Under the pieces are notes generated by a model. That model worked only from the letters and a program-made list of their open reading frames with translations, had not been told where the DNA came from and did no database searches. Source: Loktanella sp. Alg231-35 (GTDB lineage: Bacteria > Pseudomonadota > Alphaproteobacteria > Rhodobacterales > Rhodobacteraceae). Taken from it: a stretch of DNA of 43,454 nucleotides. The stretch's first letter is position 1. The number at the start of each line of letters is the position of its first letter. A program made the translations under genes and the position numbers. The stretch lies in assembly GCF_900143545.1 (NCBI RefSeq), contig NZ_FREV01000012.1, positions 1 to 43,454 on the forward strand. Reading direction: 5' to 3'. Below are positions 32,248 to 40,971 of the stretch, piece after piece.

Positions 32248-33768
32248 TTAGTTCAACTTCGTCCGATCTGCTTTGGAAACCAACTCGTCGACAGAGTTAA
32301 AATACTCGGCAATTTCTTTGACCGGGTTAGCAAAGGCTTGTCGGGGTTGGAGGTTGCTTTGACCAGTTTTCGCATACTGCCTCCAATCATCGGTTTGCAC
32401 ATTGCTCCAGAGCTGATCGAGTTCGGGCTTGCGAAGTTGCGCTTCTTGAACCTGTTTTGCACTTAATGGCGAGAACTTCGTCCTGACCTGCTCTTCGCGA
32501 TATTGTTCAGCGAGGTGCCCATACGTATTGCTGACAGTGATGCTGCTCGCATGTCCAAGTTGCTTTGCCACGATATCCAAAGGGACGCCCGCTCTCACAA
32601 GGTCGCTAGCATAGGTGTGACGTAACCCGTGAAAGACCAATTCTCGCGGCAAACCTGCTCGGGCAACCGCTCTGCGAAACAACTGCGTGTGCTGCTTACG
32701 CCAAGGCTTGCCCATGTCAGAACTCAGGACGAAGTCTTGCGCAGATTTGCCTTCACACTGCGCCAGAAAGAACGCCATGCCTTCGTCAGGCAGAAACACA
32801 AACCTTGCCGGCGACCGTTTGAAAGCATCCACGCGTATACCAAAGCCTTGCTTTCCTACATCTCCGACGATGAGGTTGCCCAGTTCACCGACACGGCAGC
32901 CACTATAGAGCGCAGCTAGAACAAGCTTCTTGAGCGCTGGGGTGCATTCGTCAAGAAGTCGCCCACATTCCTTTCGGTCGAGAAAGATCGTTCGAGGAGA
33001 ATGATTAACTGGGATGCGCTTGAGGCACCGCCAAGGTCTTTCTGACTCGATAGCTGCGTTGTCCCATGCATGTTTGAACGCCATCTTAAGGATTGTCACA
33101 AGTGAGTTGAAAGTACGCTTGCGACGTCGCAGCTCGTCACTCGATAGCATTTCTATGCCAACACGAGGCTGCCTTTCTCGAAACCCATACTTGGGAGGCG
33201 TTTCGAGCACTTGTTGCGCAAGCTCTCTAAGGTGCCGCGCATTAAACTCTTCCAGCGGCAGAAACGCAAAGTTCGGGATGAGGTGATAGTTGATCAGAAC
33301 TAGGTTGTTGTAGTGTCCGCCTTCAGAGCGGGCAATGCGTGTCCATTCGCAATAGTCCCTCAAGGCATGTCCAACAGTATACACATCACCAATTGGGCAT
33401 ATGTTGACGTCCTTGATCCGGCCAATGGCGCGAGGTGATGTCGCCATCGCACTGACCTCACGCGTATCAAACCACTCAAAGGCTCGCGCCAGAGCGGTGC
33501 GATAGTCGATTGCTCCATTGCCTAGCTCCAGGGCCGAGCCAAGACACTTTTGCCGATAGAGTTTGTCTGTGGTGAGAACCCGCGCGGTCCAATTGCAGAT
33601 GGCGGCATCTGGCTTGTGAATCCCGATGTGCCGACCTTGATAGAGTGAATGCCAATAAGCTGTAGACCTGATGTTAAGATTCTCGATCTGATTGGGGCTT
33701 TCAAATGCACATGGATGATCAAGCCCTTCTGATTTCAAGTATCTTGTAGCCTCACGCGAAAATGACAC
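32248..33768 (-). CDS. Tyrosine-type site-specific recombinase (integrase)
   Basis: The 506-aa protein has a phage-integrase catalytic domain in its C-terminal half. The arginine is in YSGCRVGELGNL, the H-x-x-R in FHGLRHTYASDL, the second histidine in LGHASSITVSNTYGHL, and the tyrosine nucleophile is in the last motif. A SAM-like core-binding region (about 150-260) precedes it, with an unusually long N-terminal part of about 110 residues. The start is GTG 33768 with AGGAGG 5 nt upstream. It marks an integrated element, although no attachment site or tRNA gene was found. A C-terminal tail of about 75 residues follows the active site. Confidence 0.92.
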   Translation of the reverse strand: MSFSREATRYLKSEGLDHPCAFESPNQIENLNIRSTAYWHSLYQGRHIGIHKPDAAICNWTARVLTTDKLYRQKCLGSALELGNGAIDYRTALARAFEWFDTREVSAMATSPRAIGRIKDVNICPIGDVYTVGHALRDYCEWTRIARSEGGHYNNLVLINYHLIPNFAFLPLEEFNARHLRELAQQVLETPPKYGFRERQPRVGIEMLSSDELRRRKRTFNSLVTILKMAFKHAWDNAAIESERPWRCLKRIPVNHSPRTIFLDRKECGRLLDECTPALKKLVLAALYSGCRVGELGNLIVGDVGKQGFGIRVDAFKRSPARFVFLPDEGMAFFLAQCEGKSAQDFVLSSDMGKPWRKQHTQLFRRAVARAGLPRELVFHGLRHTYASDLVRAGVPLDIVAKQLGHASSITVSNTYGHLAEQYREEQVRTKFSPLSAKQVQEAQLRKPELDQLWSNVQTDDWRQYAKTGQSNLQPRQAFANPVKEIAEYFNSVDELVSKADRTKLN

Positions 33769-33880
33769 ATCGGCCTCCTGTCAAACTAACCGCCGCAATC
33801 TTGAAGTTAAGCAGTCATAATATCAACAACTACCAGTTGCACAACTCCGAGTCATTTAGAATTGTGATTTGGAGGCATTG

Positions 33881-34324
33881 ATGGAGATTTTTGCAAATGC
33901 ACTTAAGTTAGCAGCCTGCATAACTCTGATGCAGTTGCCGACATCGCAAGAACTGCTCGCCCATCCGGGTGGACTTAACGCTGCCGGATGCCATGCGGGA
34001 AGTAGACCCTATCATTGCCACCGCAGCGCAGGCGAGATGGTCAGAACAAGGGATGGTAGAAACCGCCTACGATGCGATCTTGGCAGTCGTTCTCGTGAAT
34101 GCACAAGAGGTAGCAATTCCTCTACAGTTCCGGTTCTCAATGTTCAGATACAACTCAGACGGCATTGCAGTAGGCTGTCCCAGAACTTCGCCGACGGGGA
34201 CTGGGGTCCAGCCACCCAACGCGCTTTGATCAGGTTCCAGCAGGCATACGGCTTAACACCTGATGGCGTATACGGGCCCGCGACAGCAAAAGCGCTTGCG
34301 AGTAGTCCAAACGGTCGCTGCTAA
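33881..34324 (+). CDS. Secreted protein with YHYH-like motif and peptidoglycan-binding domain
   Basis: The 147-aa protein starts MEIFANALKLAACITLMQLP, a likely signal peptide. Next comes a cysteine/histidine motif, HPGGLNAAGCH then YHCHR, like that found near secreted nuclease and cell-wall proteins. The C-terminal PG_binding_1 repeat reads DGDWGPATQRALIRFQQ and then TPDGVYGPATAKAL. It should act at the cell wall, but no catalytic domain is visible. ATG 33881 has a perfect GGAGG 5 nt upstream. It is divergent from the integrase, with 112 nt between starts. The middle section (about 60-100) is low in conserved features. Confidence 0.75.
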   Translation: MEIFANALKLAACITLMQLPTSQELLAHPGGLNAAGCHAGSRPYHCHRSAGEMVRTRDGRNRLRCDLGSRSRECTRGSNSSTVPVLNVQIQLRRHCSRLSQNFADGDWGPATQRALIRFQQAYGLTPDGVYGPATAKALASSPNGRC

Positions 34325-34871
34325 CAAGCACTCTTGGATGTTCATGCGGCTCAACGGACTTGGTCTTTGCTTGTTTTACTTCGGCCCAAAGCTGCCGTTG
34401 ACCTGCAGGTTCTGATACTGCAGTCGCGCCTACGTTCCCGACATTCGCTGCGAGCGCGAAATCTCGAGATCGACGAATGGGAAAGGTGCGGACAAAGTCA
34501 GCCTTCACTACGGTCTCTGTAGTGAAGGCTCCAATGCATATCTGCCAAATTGAACATTGGCGGCTACTTTGCGAATGCAACCCGAAAACGAATACCGCCG
34601 CGGAACGACCTCACCCAGCCATTGATCTGGTGGCATTCACCGATACCCAAGACTCGAAATCCCCAATTTTGTCAGGGAAACGCCTCTGTCAAGCAGACAC
34701 AACACAGACGTCGTATAAGCTTCCATATGGAGAGCCTGAAGTGCCGTTACTTGCTTAAAATTTCAAGTAGATGGTACATTCAAGATTGAGCAATTTGGGA
34801 ACCATTGGCGCAGTGCAGGAGGGTATTGTTATCAAGTCGGCGGCGGGATTTTTTTCAAAGGAGAATTTGTA
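34325..34871. other. Gene-free stretch with a perfect hairpin, ahead of the phosphoesterase
   Basis: No credible gene is seen over these 547 nt. The region holds the 12-bp inverted repeat at 34500-34530, a GACATTCGCTGC segment at 34440-34451 that recurs at 39491, and the ribosome site AAAGGAGAA just before the phosphoesterase gene. The promoter of that gene must lie in its right half, but I could not fix it. Confidence 0.5.
34500..34530. repeat. Perfect 12-bp inverted repeat with 7-nt loop
   Basis: The arms AGCCTTCACTAC (34500-34511) and GTAGTGAAGGCT (34519-34530) are exactly complementary around GGTCTCT. No T run follows on either strand, so an ordinary terminator is unlikely. It could be a protein-binding operator, a recombination site or an RNA hairpin. 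It lies between the recombinase-linked genes and the large phosphoesterase. Confidence 0.8.
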
Positions 34872-37800
34872 ATGCCAATTCATGAGAGCTTATTGGTCCA
34901 CAGAAGACTTGCTGACTTCGTTGGAAGTGGGAATGTTGCCGTTGCGGATTGGGGCGGCTCGCAATTCGTCGACAACAACGTCTTCATGGAGCTAAAGTAT
35001 TTTGCGCTGCGGCCAGGCGCACATCATAAGGTATCGTTCCGCGCTATCCCAGGTTCAGGTCTACAGGTCCGTGCCCGCTGCGAGGCTTGGTTATCACTTG
35101 ATGTGCTGAATGCGCCGCGCGTTTCCATTTCAGAGAATCCCGGACCGGTTTTGGCCCCAGAGACTTTGCACGCACGGATCCCCGACGATGGGACGGAACG
35201 AGGGGAGCACGAAGCTTTGGCGACCTCGCACACCGCGCGATTGCTCCGCACGACCTTTGCACCACCATCGGGCAATAACGCACTAGAGGGCGAGCCTGAC
35301 ACGGTTGCCATGCGCATCCGCCCGGATCGTCCGATTTTAGGCGCGGACGTGTTCGCTCCGGTTGAACCCAGCTTGCCTAAGGCGCTTCCGATTGACGTGA
35401 TCGTAAAAATCCGGGACGGGCCAGAAATCACCCGCCAGCGCCTTTTGGGAAGCGATGACCACCTTGGAGCGCCAAGTTTCGAAACCGAGGCCATCGACGG
35501 CAACGAGATTGTCGATGTTGAGTTTGTAAATCCCAACGATGTTCCAGTGATCTGCATCCCCTGCAGCGTGTCGGTGCGGCGGAAAGCTCGAACGAATGTT
35601 GTTCGAATGCCAACAGAGATGTTCACACGTGTTTTCAATGACGCGCTGGCGTCGCTTACCCCCACCGTCATCATTGATGCGGGCAAAGCGCGAGCGACCT
35701 TCAAGGGAGACGTAGCAAAGCATCTGGGCCTTCATTCGCTTGAAGCCGATTTGCCGGGGTCATGGGAAATGGGCGGCGCAACGTTCGAACCCGGCGAGCT
35801 TGATATCATGAGTGCCGAGGATCTGTTTGGAGAGGTCTTGGAATTCTTTCTTGCGGACTTGGATGGGGCGATGTCGGGTCTTTTCGTCAATACCAATTTC
35901 TCGGACGAGCAGATTGTAGAACTGGAAGCGGCCTATTTCCGCCTTCGTCCGAACTTTGCGGAGAAGGTAGAGGAATTCCTGGACTTTCGACCGCACTCGT
36001 CGGAACACAGGGCCCGGTTCAAAAGGTCATTCGAGGATCTCAAAGAGCGATATCCGCTTCTGATGGATGGTGAGAACCATGACCGCGCCGATGTCGGGCT
36101 TTCGACCAGCTACAAGATCACACGCACGCATGGCTCACTGGGGCCGATTGCGATTGAACTAGATGTTGTTGAGGCACATGCCCATCTGTTGATCCGACAG
36201 ACCCACCGGAAGATCCCTGCACCACATGGCGATTTGCCGCGCGATATGTTCACGATTGGTGCGGTTATGCCTCTGTTGAACTTCCGGCTCGAAATCGGCG
36301 ATCTGGACATTGACCTCGACGTTCCCCCTTGGCTGGTATTCGTGACGCAAGGGCTCGCGACCCTCGGCGCCTTCTTGGTCGAGCAAGGCGGAGAAGCCCT
36401 GTTCGACTACCTTGCGGATAAGGCCGAAAGAGAGGTGCCGATTGCCGTCCACAAGATGTTCCAAGATCGAGCGCTGGAGATCGGGGACTTGATCGTCGAA
36501 GCCTTTGAAACTGTCGCTAACCGCGACCAGTCGTTTCACAAGGCCGCTGCCTCGCGCACAGAGCTGGCGATTGCGACGATCAACCGCGATCAGCTGAAAG
36601 TACCACATGACCCGAACTGGGATAACACGCCGTCCCCAACCGCCGAGATCGAGGTTCAGGTACCGCCGGTGGACCCGATAGATCACGACAACAACCCCAT
36701 TGGCCCGCAACCGCTCGTCGCCGTGCCCCCGGAAGCGCGCCTGAACGAAATCAAGCATTTCATCTTTGTCATGATGGAAAATCGGTCGTTCGATCACATG
36801 CTCGGTTATCTGTCGCACCCGCAGTTTGGCGACCGCACGGACGTCGACGGGCTAGAACGCGTGCAACCACCGGGCCCGGAGATTGTTGTAGCCGGGGCCA
36901 TTCAAAAATCGCGCGTGCTGGGCGGCGATCTGGAAGGGACGATTGCCACGCCCTTGCCCGGCCCCAACCCGCAATTTCGACCGAATTTGCCACATGAACA
37001 CCTGTCAATCATGCGGCAGATCAACAATGGTGAGATGAACGGATTTGCCTCTGAATACGCGCGCAAGCTTGAGCGGACGGCCACGGTCAACCCCGAAGGT
37101 TTCCTCAACGACCCTGAACGCGCTTTGCGCTTTCAGACCAAAGATATCATAGAGACATACCATGACCTGACAGAGAATTATCTCGTTTGCGACCGTTGGT
37201 TCAGCGCGGTGCCCGCCGGCACCTATCCTAATCGGTCCTGCTATTACTCAGGTGTGACGCCTGCGCTCGACAACGATACGATCATGGATGACGCAGGCTA
37301 TATAGACCATCTGACCCTGTTTGACGTGTTGGATCGGGTGAATGTCGATTGGAAGGTGTTCGAGAGCGACGTGACATTCTTGCGGACGTTTAGACGCTTT
37401 CGCCTGGAAACGGAGCGGATACGCCCGATTACTGAGTTCGGGACAGACACGCTGCCGGCTGTGTCATTCGTCGATCCAAACTTTACTGGCATGCCGAACA
37501 AGAAGCCAAACAATGACGATCAACCGCCGACAGACGTCCGGCGAGGACAAGCCTTCGTAGCAGATATCATTAATAAGGCGAAGGCACGGCCCGAATGGAA
37601 CGAAACAATGATTGTGGTGACCTATGACGAACACGGGGGGTTTGCTGACCATGTGCCGCCACCGGGCGCGCCAAACTCGAGCCATCCAAACGGGGCTGAA
37701 GATATCTCGCTTGCGCATCCGGATGTTGAAATGTTTGGTGTTCGAGTCCCCACATTTGTGGTCTCACCGCGGGTTGCACCGCGTTCTGTTGCGCATCAGA

Positions 37801-38105
37801 TTTTTGATCACGCAACGGTCTTTAAGACTCTACTTCAGAGGTTTGCGCCAAATTTCGTCAATTCGCAAATTATACCAGAGCGTGTGCGCCGAGCGCGGCA
37901 TCTAGGAGAGGTATTACTTGAGCAGCCCCGCGCCATCGTGGCCGATGTCAAGAGCCCTGAGCAGCCCGTTGCGGTTGCCTTTGCCGCATCCAGACCCGTT
38001 GCCCGTCTCGACTTTGTTGAACCCGAAGACAGGGAAGACATGACCGCCATGCTGAAGCAACTTGGCAAGCCATCTGCATCGCGAAGGGACCGATTTAATA
38101 GCTAA
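34872..38105 (+). CDS. Large phosphoesterase (phospholipase C/acid phosphatase family) with unrecognised N-terminal half
   Basis: The 1077-aa protein has two parts. Residues from about 625 to 1000 form a PF04185-type phosphoesterase: HFIFVMMENRSFDHMLGYL, a WFSAVPAGTYPNRSCYYSG active-site region, VVTYDEHGGFADHVPPPG, and VSPRVAPRSVAHQIFDHATV. The family cleaves phosphodiesters or monoesters such as phospholipids. The first about 620 residues, rich in acidic beta-like segments (WGGSQFVDNNVFMELKYFAL), match nothing I know. There is no signal peptide or Tat motif, unusual for a family that is mostly exported. The start has AAAGGAG at good spacing. It may be a cytoplasmic enzyme or a toxin exported by another route. 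Confidence 0.85.
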   Translation: MPIHESLLVHRRLADFVGSGNVAVADWGGSQFVDNNVFMELKYFALRPGAHHKVSFRAIPGSGLQVRARCEAWLSLDVLNAPRVSISENPGPVLAPETLHARIPDDGTERGEHEALATSHTARLLRTTFAPPSGNNALEGEPDTVAMRIRPDRPILGADVFAPVEPSLPKALPIDVIVKIRDGPEITRQRLLGSDDHLGAPSFETEAIDGNEIVDVEFVNPNDVPVICIPCSVSVRRKARTNVVRMPTEMFTRVFNDALASLTPTVIIDAGKARATFKGDVAKHLGLHSLEADLPGSWEMGGATFEPGELDIMSAEDLFGEVLEFFLADLDGAMSGLFVNTNFSDEQIVELEAAYFRLRPNFAEKVEEFLDFRPHSSEHRARFKRSFEDLKERYPLLMDGENHDRADVGLSTSYKITRTHGSLGPIAIELDVVEAHAHLLIRQTHRKIPAPHGDLPRDMFTIGAVMPLLNFRLEIGDLDIDLDVPPWLVFVTQGLATLGAFLVEQGGEALFDYLADKAEREVPIAVHKMFQDRALEIGDLIVEAFETVANRDQSFHKAAASRTELAIATINRDQLKVPHDPNWDNTPSPTAEIEVQVPPVDPIDHDNNPIGPQPLVAVPPEARLNEIKHFIFVMMENRSFDHMLGYLSHPQFGDRTDVDGLERVQPPGPEIVVAGAIQKSRVLGGDLEGTIATPLPGPNPQFRPNLPHEHLSIMRQINNGEMNGFASEYARKLERTATVNPEGFLNDPERALRFQTKDIIETYHDLTENYLVCDRWFSAVPAGTYPNRSCYYSGVTPALDNDTIMDDAGYIDHLTLFDVLDRVNVDWKVFESDVTFLRTFRRFRLETERIRPITEFGTDTLPAVSFVDPNFTGMPNKKPNNDDQPPTDVRRGQAFVADIINKAKARPEWNETMIVVTYDEHGGFADHVPPPGAPNSSHPNGAEDISLAHPDVEMFGVRVPTFVVSPRVAPRSVAHQIFDHATVFKTLLQRFAPNFVNSQIIPERVRRARHLGEVLLEQPRAIVADVKSPEQPVAVAFAASRPVARLDFVEPEDREDMTAMLKQLGKPSASRRDRFNS

Positions 38106-38320
38106 GCATTGCATTTCCCCGCCATGACACCTTAACTGCTCATACACTCAGTGATATTTTGAAGTGATGGCCAACATGAGAATGTCGCCTCGGGGTTTCA
38201 CGGCCCATTCCTGCCATTCATCGGGCCTACTGACGCCGCAACCCAGCTTTCCCAAAGCGGACACTGGCAATGGCGCGCAGTATTTTGTTAGCCCGATGAC
38301 CAAAACGTAGTTCAAAGCCG

Positions 38321-38680
38321 TTAGTTTCGGCTTATCAACAACAGTTCCAACCGCTTCACCTCACGAATAACACGGTCGGCTTGCATTTGCGGCATCAGGC
38401 TCATTTTCAAGCTAGTCGCAACAATCATAAGGACAGCGCCAGTAATACCCCATTTGACCGCGCCCAAGACTTCGGTCGCGAAGTAGAATTGCGTGGCGCA
38501 ATAAACACCGCACAGGAACATTGCGCTCTGAACCAACATAATCACCCATGTGACCCAACCCAACTTTCCGCTGAACTGGCTTAGGCCAAGTGCGAAATAG
38601 CCCAGTTCTTTGGTTTCAGCCAAAGCGGCCTTGTCTTGGCCTTCGAGAGCCTCTTGAATCAATTCATCCAGTTTGGTCAT
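38321..38680 (-). CDS. DUF6768-family membrane protein
   Basis: The 119-aa protein begins MTKLDELIQEALEGQDKAAL and has two clear membrane segments (about 40-65 and 73-95), then a basic helical C-terminus (RVIREVKRLELLL). This matches the small DUF6768 proteins that are encoded directly after ECF-like sigma factors. Its start, ATG 38680 with AAAGGAG, overlaps the sigma-factor end by 17 nt, so the pair is translated together. By analogy it may hold or tune the sigma factor at the membrane, but its function has not been shown. Confidence 0.8.
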   Translation of the reverse strand: MTKLDELIQEALEGQDKAALAETKELGYFALGLSQFSGKLGWVTWVIMLVQSAMFLCGVYCATQFYFATEVLGAVKWGITGAVLMIVATSLKMSLMPQMQADRVIREVKRLELLLISRN

Positions 38681-39245
38681 TTGTGTCTCCTTTGAATAAT
38701 ACCCGTAGTTTTTCACGCGCATGCATTAAGCGGGTCTTTACCGTGCCAATGGGCACATCGAGTGCCGTCGCCACTTCGGCAACGGTCATTTCATCAAGAT
38801 AAAACAGCGCCAAAGTCGCTTGATGCGTTGGCGGCAATTTAGCTATCGCATCACGCACATGTTGTGCATCTGTTGTACGTTCGCCCAAAGGGGCAATCGT
38901 GAATTCGGCCTCTTCCGCCCAGCCCGTTGCCAATTCCCGATCTCGCTGATGGATTCTGATTGCCGCAGCAACTTTTCGGGTGACAATCTGCATTGCAAAA
39001 GCCCGGAAAGCCGCAACTTCGCGGAGTCGAGGCAAGCCACGCAGAATATCGACCCACGCCGTTTGGGTAACATCACGTGCACCTTCCGCATCGTGAAGCA
39101 ATCGGTTCGCATGTCTCAAAAGGCGTGGTTGCACCAAGCGCACCAATTGATCCATCGCTGCCGTGTCCCCCATACGCGCTGACGTAACCAAATAGGCCTC
39201 GAGTGCACGGGCCTTTTGGGCTGTGGGTGCTTTTGACTGTTCCAT
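38664..39245 (-). CDS. ECF-type RNA polymerase sigma factor
   Basis: The 193-aa protein has sigma region 2 (LVRLVQPRLLRHANRLLHDA, DVTQTAWVDILRGLPRL, then FRAFAMQIVTRK) and region 4 (LPPTHQATLALFYLDEMTVA, then VPIGTVKTRLMHAREKL). It should direct polymerase to a small stress or envelope regulon. ATG 39245 (MEQSKAPTAQ) is used; an in-frame start at 39281 is also possible. The DUF6768 gene overlaps its end. I could not identify its own target promoter. Confidence 0.9.
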   Translation of the reverse strand: MEQSKAPTAQKARALEAYLVTSARMGDTAAMDQLVRLVQPRLLRHANRLLHDAEGARDVTQTAWVDILRGLPRLREVAAFRAFAMQIVTRKVAAAIRIHQRDRELATGWAEEAEFTIAPLGERTTDAQHVRDAIAKLPPTHQATLALFYLDEMTVAEVATALDVPIGTVKTRLMHAREKLRVLFKGDTNDQTG

Positions 39246-39693
39246 GTATATAAGGTGCGCTGTATCGGGCAGATGGTTCAATCAGTAGCAAAAAATTTGT
39301 TCCGCAACGCTCGCTTTGTGAAATTTGCTGCAAGCAAAACGCAGCTTGGCATCAGTCACTTTGGGCGCTCAGCCGCCATCAGATGCGGCGCAACATCTGC
39401 CAAATAACGGGGCGTCAATCCCCGTCACGCCCGTCCCAAACCGGCCTTTTATCCCTCGCCCAACATGCTGCGGTCGCAGCCCGCTTTGCTGACATTCGCC
39501 GCAGGCGCGAATTCGACGCTTACTTGAACTGGAAGTCTGCGGGACGAAGCTGCCTTTTGCTTGCGCGGCAATTTCCTACACAGATGAGTCTTTCGCGATT
39601 GCATCTTTGTTGTGAACAAGGCAATGGCCATTTCTGATTGGCGAACGAAGCAAACCCCGCTCAGCCCACATCGCCAATCCGACAACTTTCGGC
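39246..39693. other. Gene-free stretch between sigma factor and Hint remnant
   Basis: No coding frame here looks real. It includes the promoter region of the sigma factor and, at 39491-39511, a GACATTCGCCGCAGGCGCGAA segment. That segment aligns with 34440-34460 at about 18 of 21 positions, which suggests a degenerate dispersed intergenic sequence. No terminator is obvious. Confidence 0.5.
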
Positions 39694-40178
39694 TTATGCA
39701 ATGAGCTCCACATAGGACGCTCGCAATTCGCTGCGTTTTGCGTATTTACGGGCTGGGGGGCCATAGGCCTCTTCTACAGTACACACCCTGGCTGATACTG
39801 CTGCAAGCTTCGGAAAAGCAAATAGCAATTGGCTTCGCGCCAACCGGCTCAGTCCACTGATCGCTGTTGGCCCTGGATAATAAGATTCCGTCGGTGCGCC
39901 TTCTGCAATCACCAGTTCATGATGTTCAAACATGATATGAACATAAGTGACCGGCGCCAGGCTCTTGTCAATTCTAGCCCATTTACCGCCCCACACTTCA
40001 GCGGCGAGTTTCGCGCGCACCAAGACTTCCTGTGGTCCCAATGTTGCGAGAATGCCGTGTTGGGGCGAAACGATCATCTTGCGCTGGTTACCAAATGCAT
40101 GCTTGCGCACGATAACCGGTCGCAAGTTAGGGTCAGGACCCATTAATTGGCTTGATGCTGAATCATTGCTGTGATTCA
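39694..40178 (-). pseudogene. Hint (Hedgehog/intein)-domain protein, 5' end removed by an IS
   Basis: The remaining frame encodes the second half of a Hint_2 domain: NLRPVIVRKHAFGN, MIVSPQHGILA, VTYVHIMFEHHELVIAEGA, ESYYPG, then a C-terminal tail. In Roseobacter-group proteins of this class the domain normally begins with a cysteine-containing TLI-x-T motif and follows a repeat region, all missing here. The break coincides with the IS5-family end at about 40179. The gene is therefore a remnant without its start or catalytic cysteine. Confidence 0.8.
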
Positions 40179-40179
40179 G
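40158..40179. repeat. Perfect 8-bp inverted repeat at the IS junction
   Basis: CTGAATCA (40158-40165) pairs with TGATTCAG (40172-40179) around a 6-nt spacer. It abuts the proposed left end of the IS. It may mark the target chosen by the element or belong to the element if its true end lies further left. Confidence 0.6.
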
Positions 40180-40203
40180 GTTCCCCAAATATTGGGGGGA
40201 ACG

Positions 40204-40551
40204 ATGAGCAATCTCTACTGGCTAACTGAAGAACACATGAAGCGATTGCGACCGTATTTTCCCAAAAGCCGAGGTCGACCACGCGTAGATGACAGGCGTG
40301 TATTGAGTGGAATTATCTTCATTAATCGCAATGGTTTACGCTGGTGTGATGCGCCTCCGGAGTATGGTCCACCCAAGACATTGTACAACCGTTGGAAGCG
40401 GTGGAGCGATATGGGAGTATTCGCGCGGATCATGACGGGATTGGCGGCAGAGGCGCCCGACCATAAGACCATCTCAATTGACGCGACTTATCTCAAAGCA
40501 CACCGCACAGCCTCAAGCCTGGGGCTCAAAAAGGGGGGCGCGGACGTCTGA
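40204..40551 (+). CDS. IS5-family transposase, first frame
   Basis: The 115-aa product starts MSNLYWLTEEHMKRLRPYFP and contains the DUF4096-like N-terminal domain (GLRWCDAPPEYGPPKTLYNR) and the first catalytic aspartate in ISIDATYLKAHR. It ends shortly after LGLKKGG and overlaps the second frame. The start follows the 5' hairpin of the element. On its own it lacks the rest of the DDE core and needs frameshifting to give a full enzyme. Confidence 0.9.
   Translation: MSNLYWLTEEHMKRLRPYFPKSRGRPRVDDRRVLSGIIFINRNGLRWCDAPPEYGPPKTLYNRWKRWSDMGVFARIMTGLAAEAPDHKTISIDATYLKAHRTASSLGLKKGGADV
40533..40539 (+). promoter_or_regulatory. -1 frameshift site in a G run (G GGG GGC)
   Basis: The first frame reads AAG GGG GGC at the overlap. 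Slipping back one base over the six G residues gives the second frame (KKGG then RGRLIGQTKGG), the canonical join for this transposase group. The second frame has no good start before this point. The function is inferred from form and position. Confidence 0.65.
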
Positions 40552-40961
40552 TAGGGCAGACCAAGGGTGGTATGAACACCAAGTTGCATGCCGTCACGGA
40601 TACAAGTGGGCGCCCAATTCAGTTCTTTGTCACCGCCGGTCAGGTCAGCGACTATACTGGTGCCGCGGCCTTGTTGAGCAGTCTGCCAGATGCTGAATGG
40701 CTGCTCGCGGATCGAGGCTATGACGCAGACTGGTTCAGAGAAGCCTTAATCGACAGGGGTATCACTCCATGTATCCCTGGCCGTAAGTCACGCAGCAAGA
40801 CCATCAAATACGACAAGCGCCGCTACAAACGCCGCAATCGGATTGAGAGAATGTTCGGTCGCCTCAAAGATTGGAGACGCATCTCAACGCGCTATGACAG
40901 GTGCCCCAAAGTCTTCCTCTCAGCTATCGCTCTCGCCGCAACCGTCATATTCTGGTTATGA
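40539..40961 (+). CDS. IS5-family transposase, second frame (DDE C-terminal part)
   Basis: Read through the frameshift, this part begins RGRLIGQTKGGMNTKLHAVT and contains the second catalytic aspartate in LLADRGYDADWF and the glutamate in NRIERMFGRLKDWRRI, ending VIFWL. All three DDE positions are therefore present across the two frames, and the element may still be active. An internal ATG at 40572 could also start a shorter product. Confidence 0.88.
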   Translation, partial: RGRLIGQTKGGMNTKLHAVTDTSGRPIQFFVTAGQVSDYTGAAALLSSLPDAEWLLADRGYDADWFREALIDRGITPCIPGRKSRSKTIKYDKRRYKRRNRIERMFGRLKDWRRISTRYDRCPKVFLSAIALAATVIFWL

Positions 40962-40971
40962 GTCTGGAACC

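Larger units (their letters stand above)
40179..40971 (+). mobile_element. IS5-family (IS427-like) insertion sequence
   Basis: The ends are proposed from a short inverted repeat GGTTCC (40179-40184) and GGAACC (40966-40971) and from where the neighbouring genes lose sense. The body holds two overlapping transposase frames in the usual IS427 arrangement. A hairpin (GTTCCCC 40180-40186 with GGGGAAC 40196-40202) sits directly before the transposase start and could block translation from outside transcripts. The flanking bases do not form a clear target duplication. The exact ends are uncertain by some bases. Confidence 0.75.

Noticed and set aside
32248..33880. tRNA gene or attachment-site pair flanking the integrase
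   Set aside because: I looked for a tRNA or direct repeat near the recombinase and at the far side of the region and found none that I could support.
36159..36818. Minus-strand open frame of 219 codons
   Set aside because: It is antisense to the large phosphoesterase, shows no family match or ribosome site, and follows from codon bias of the real gene.
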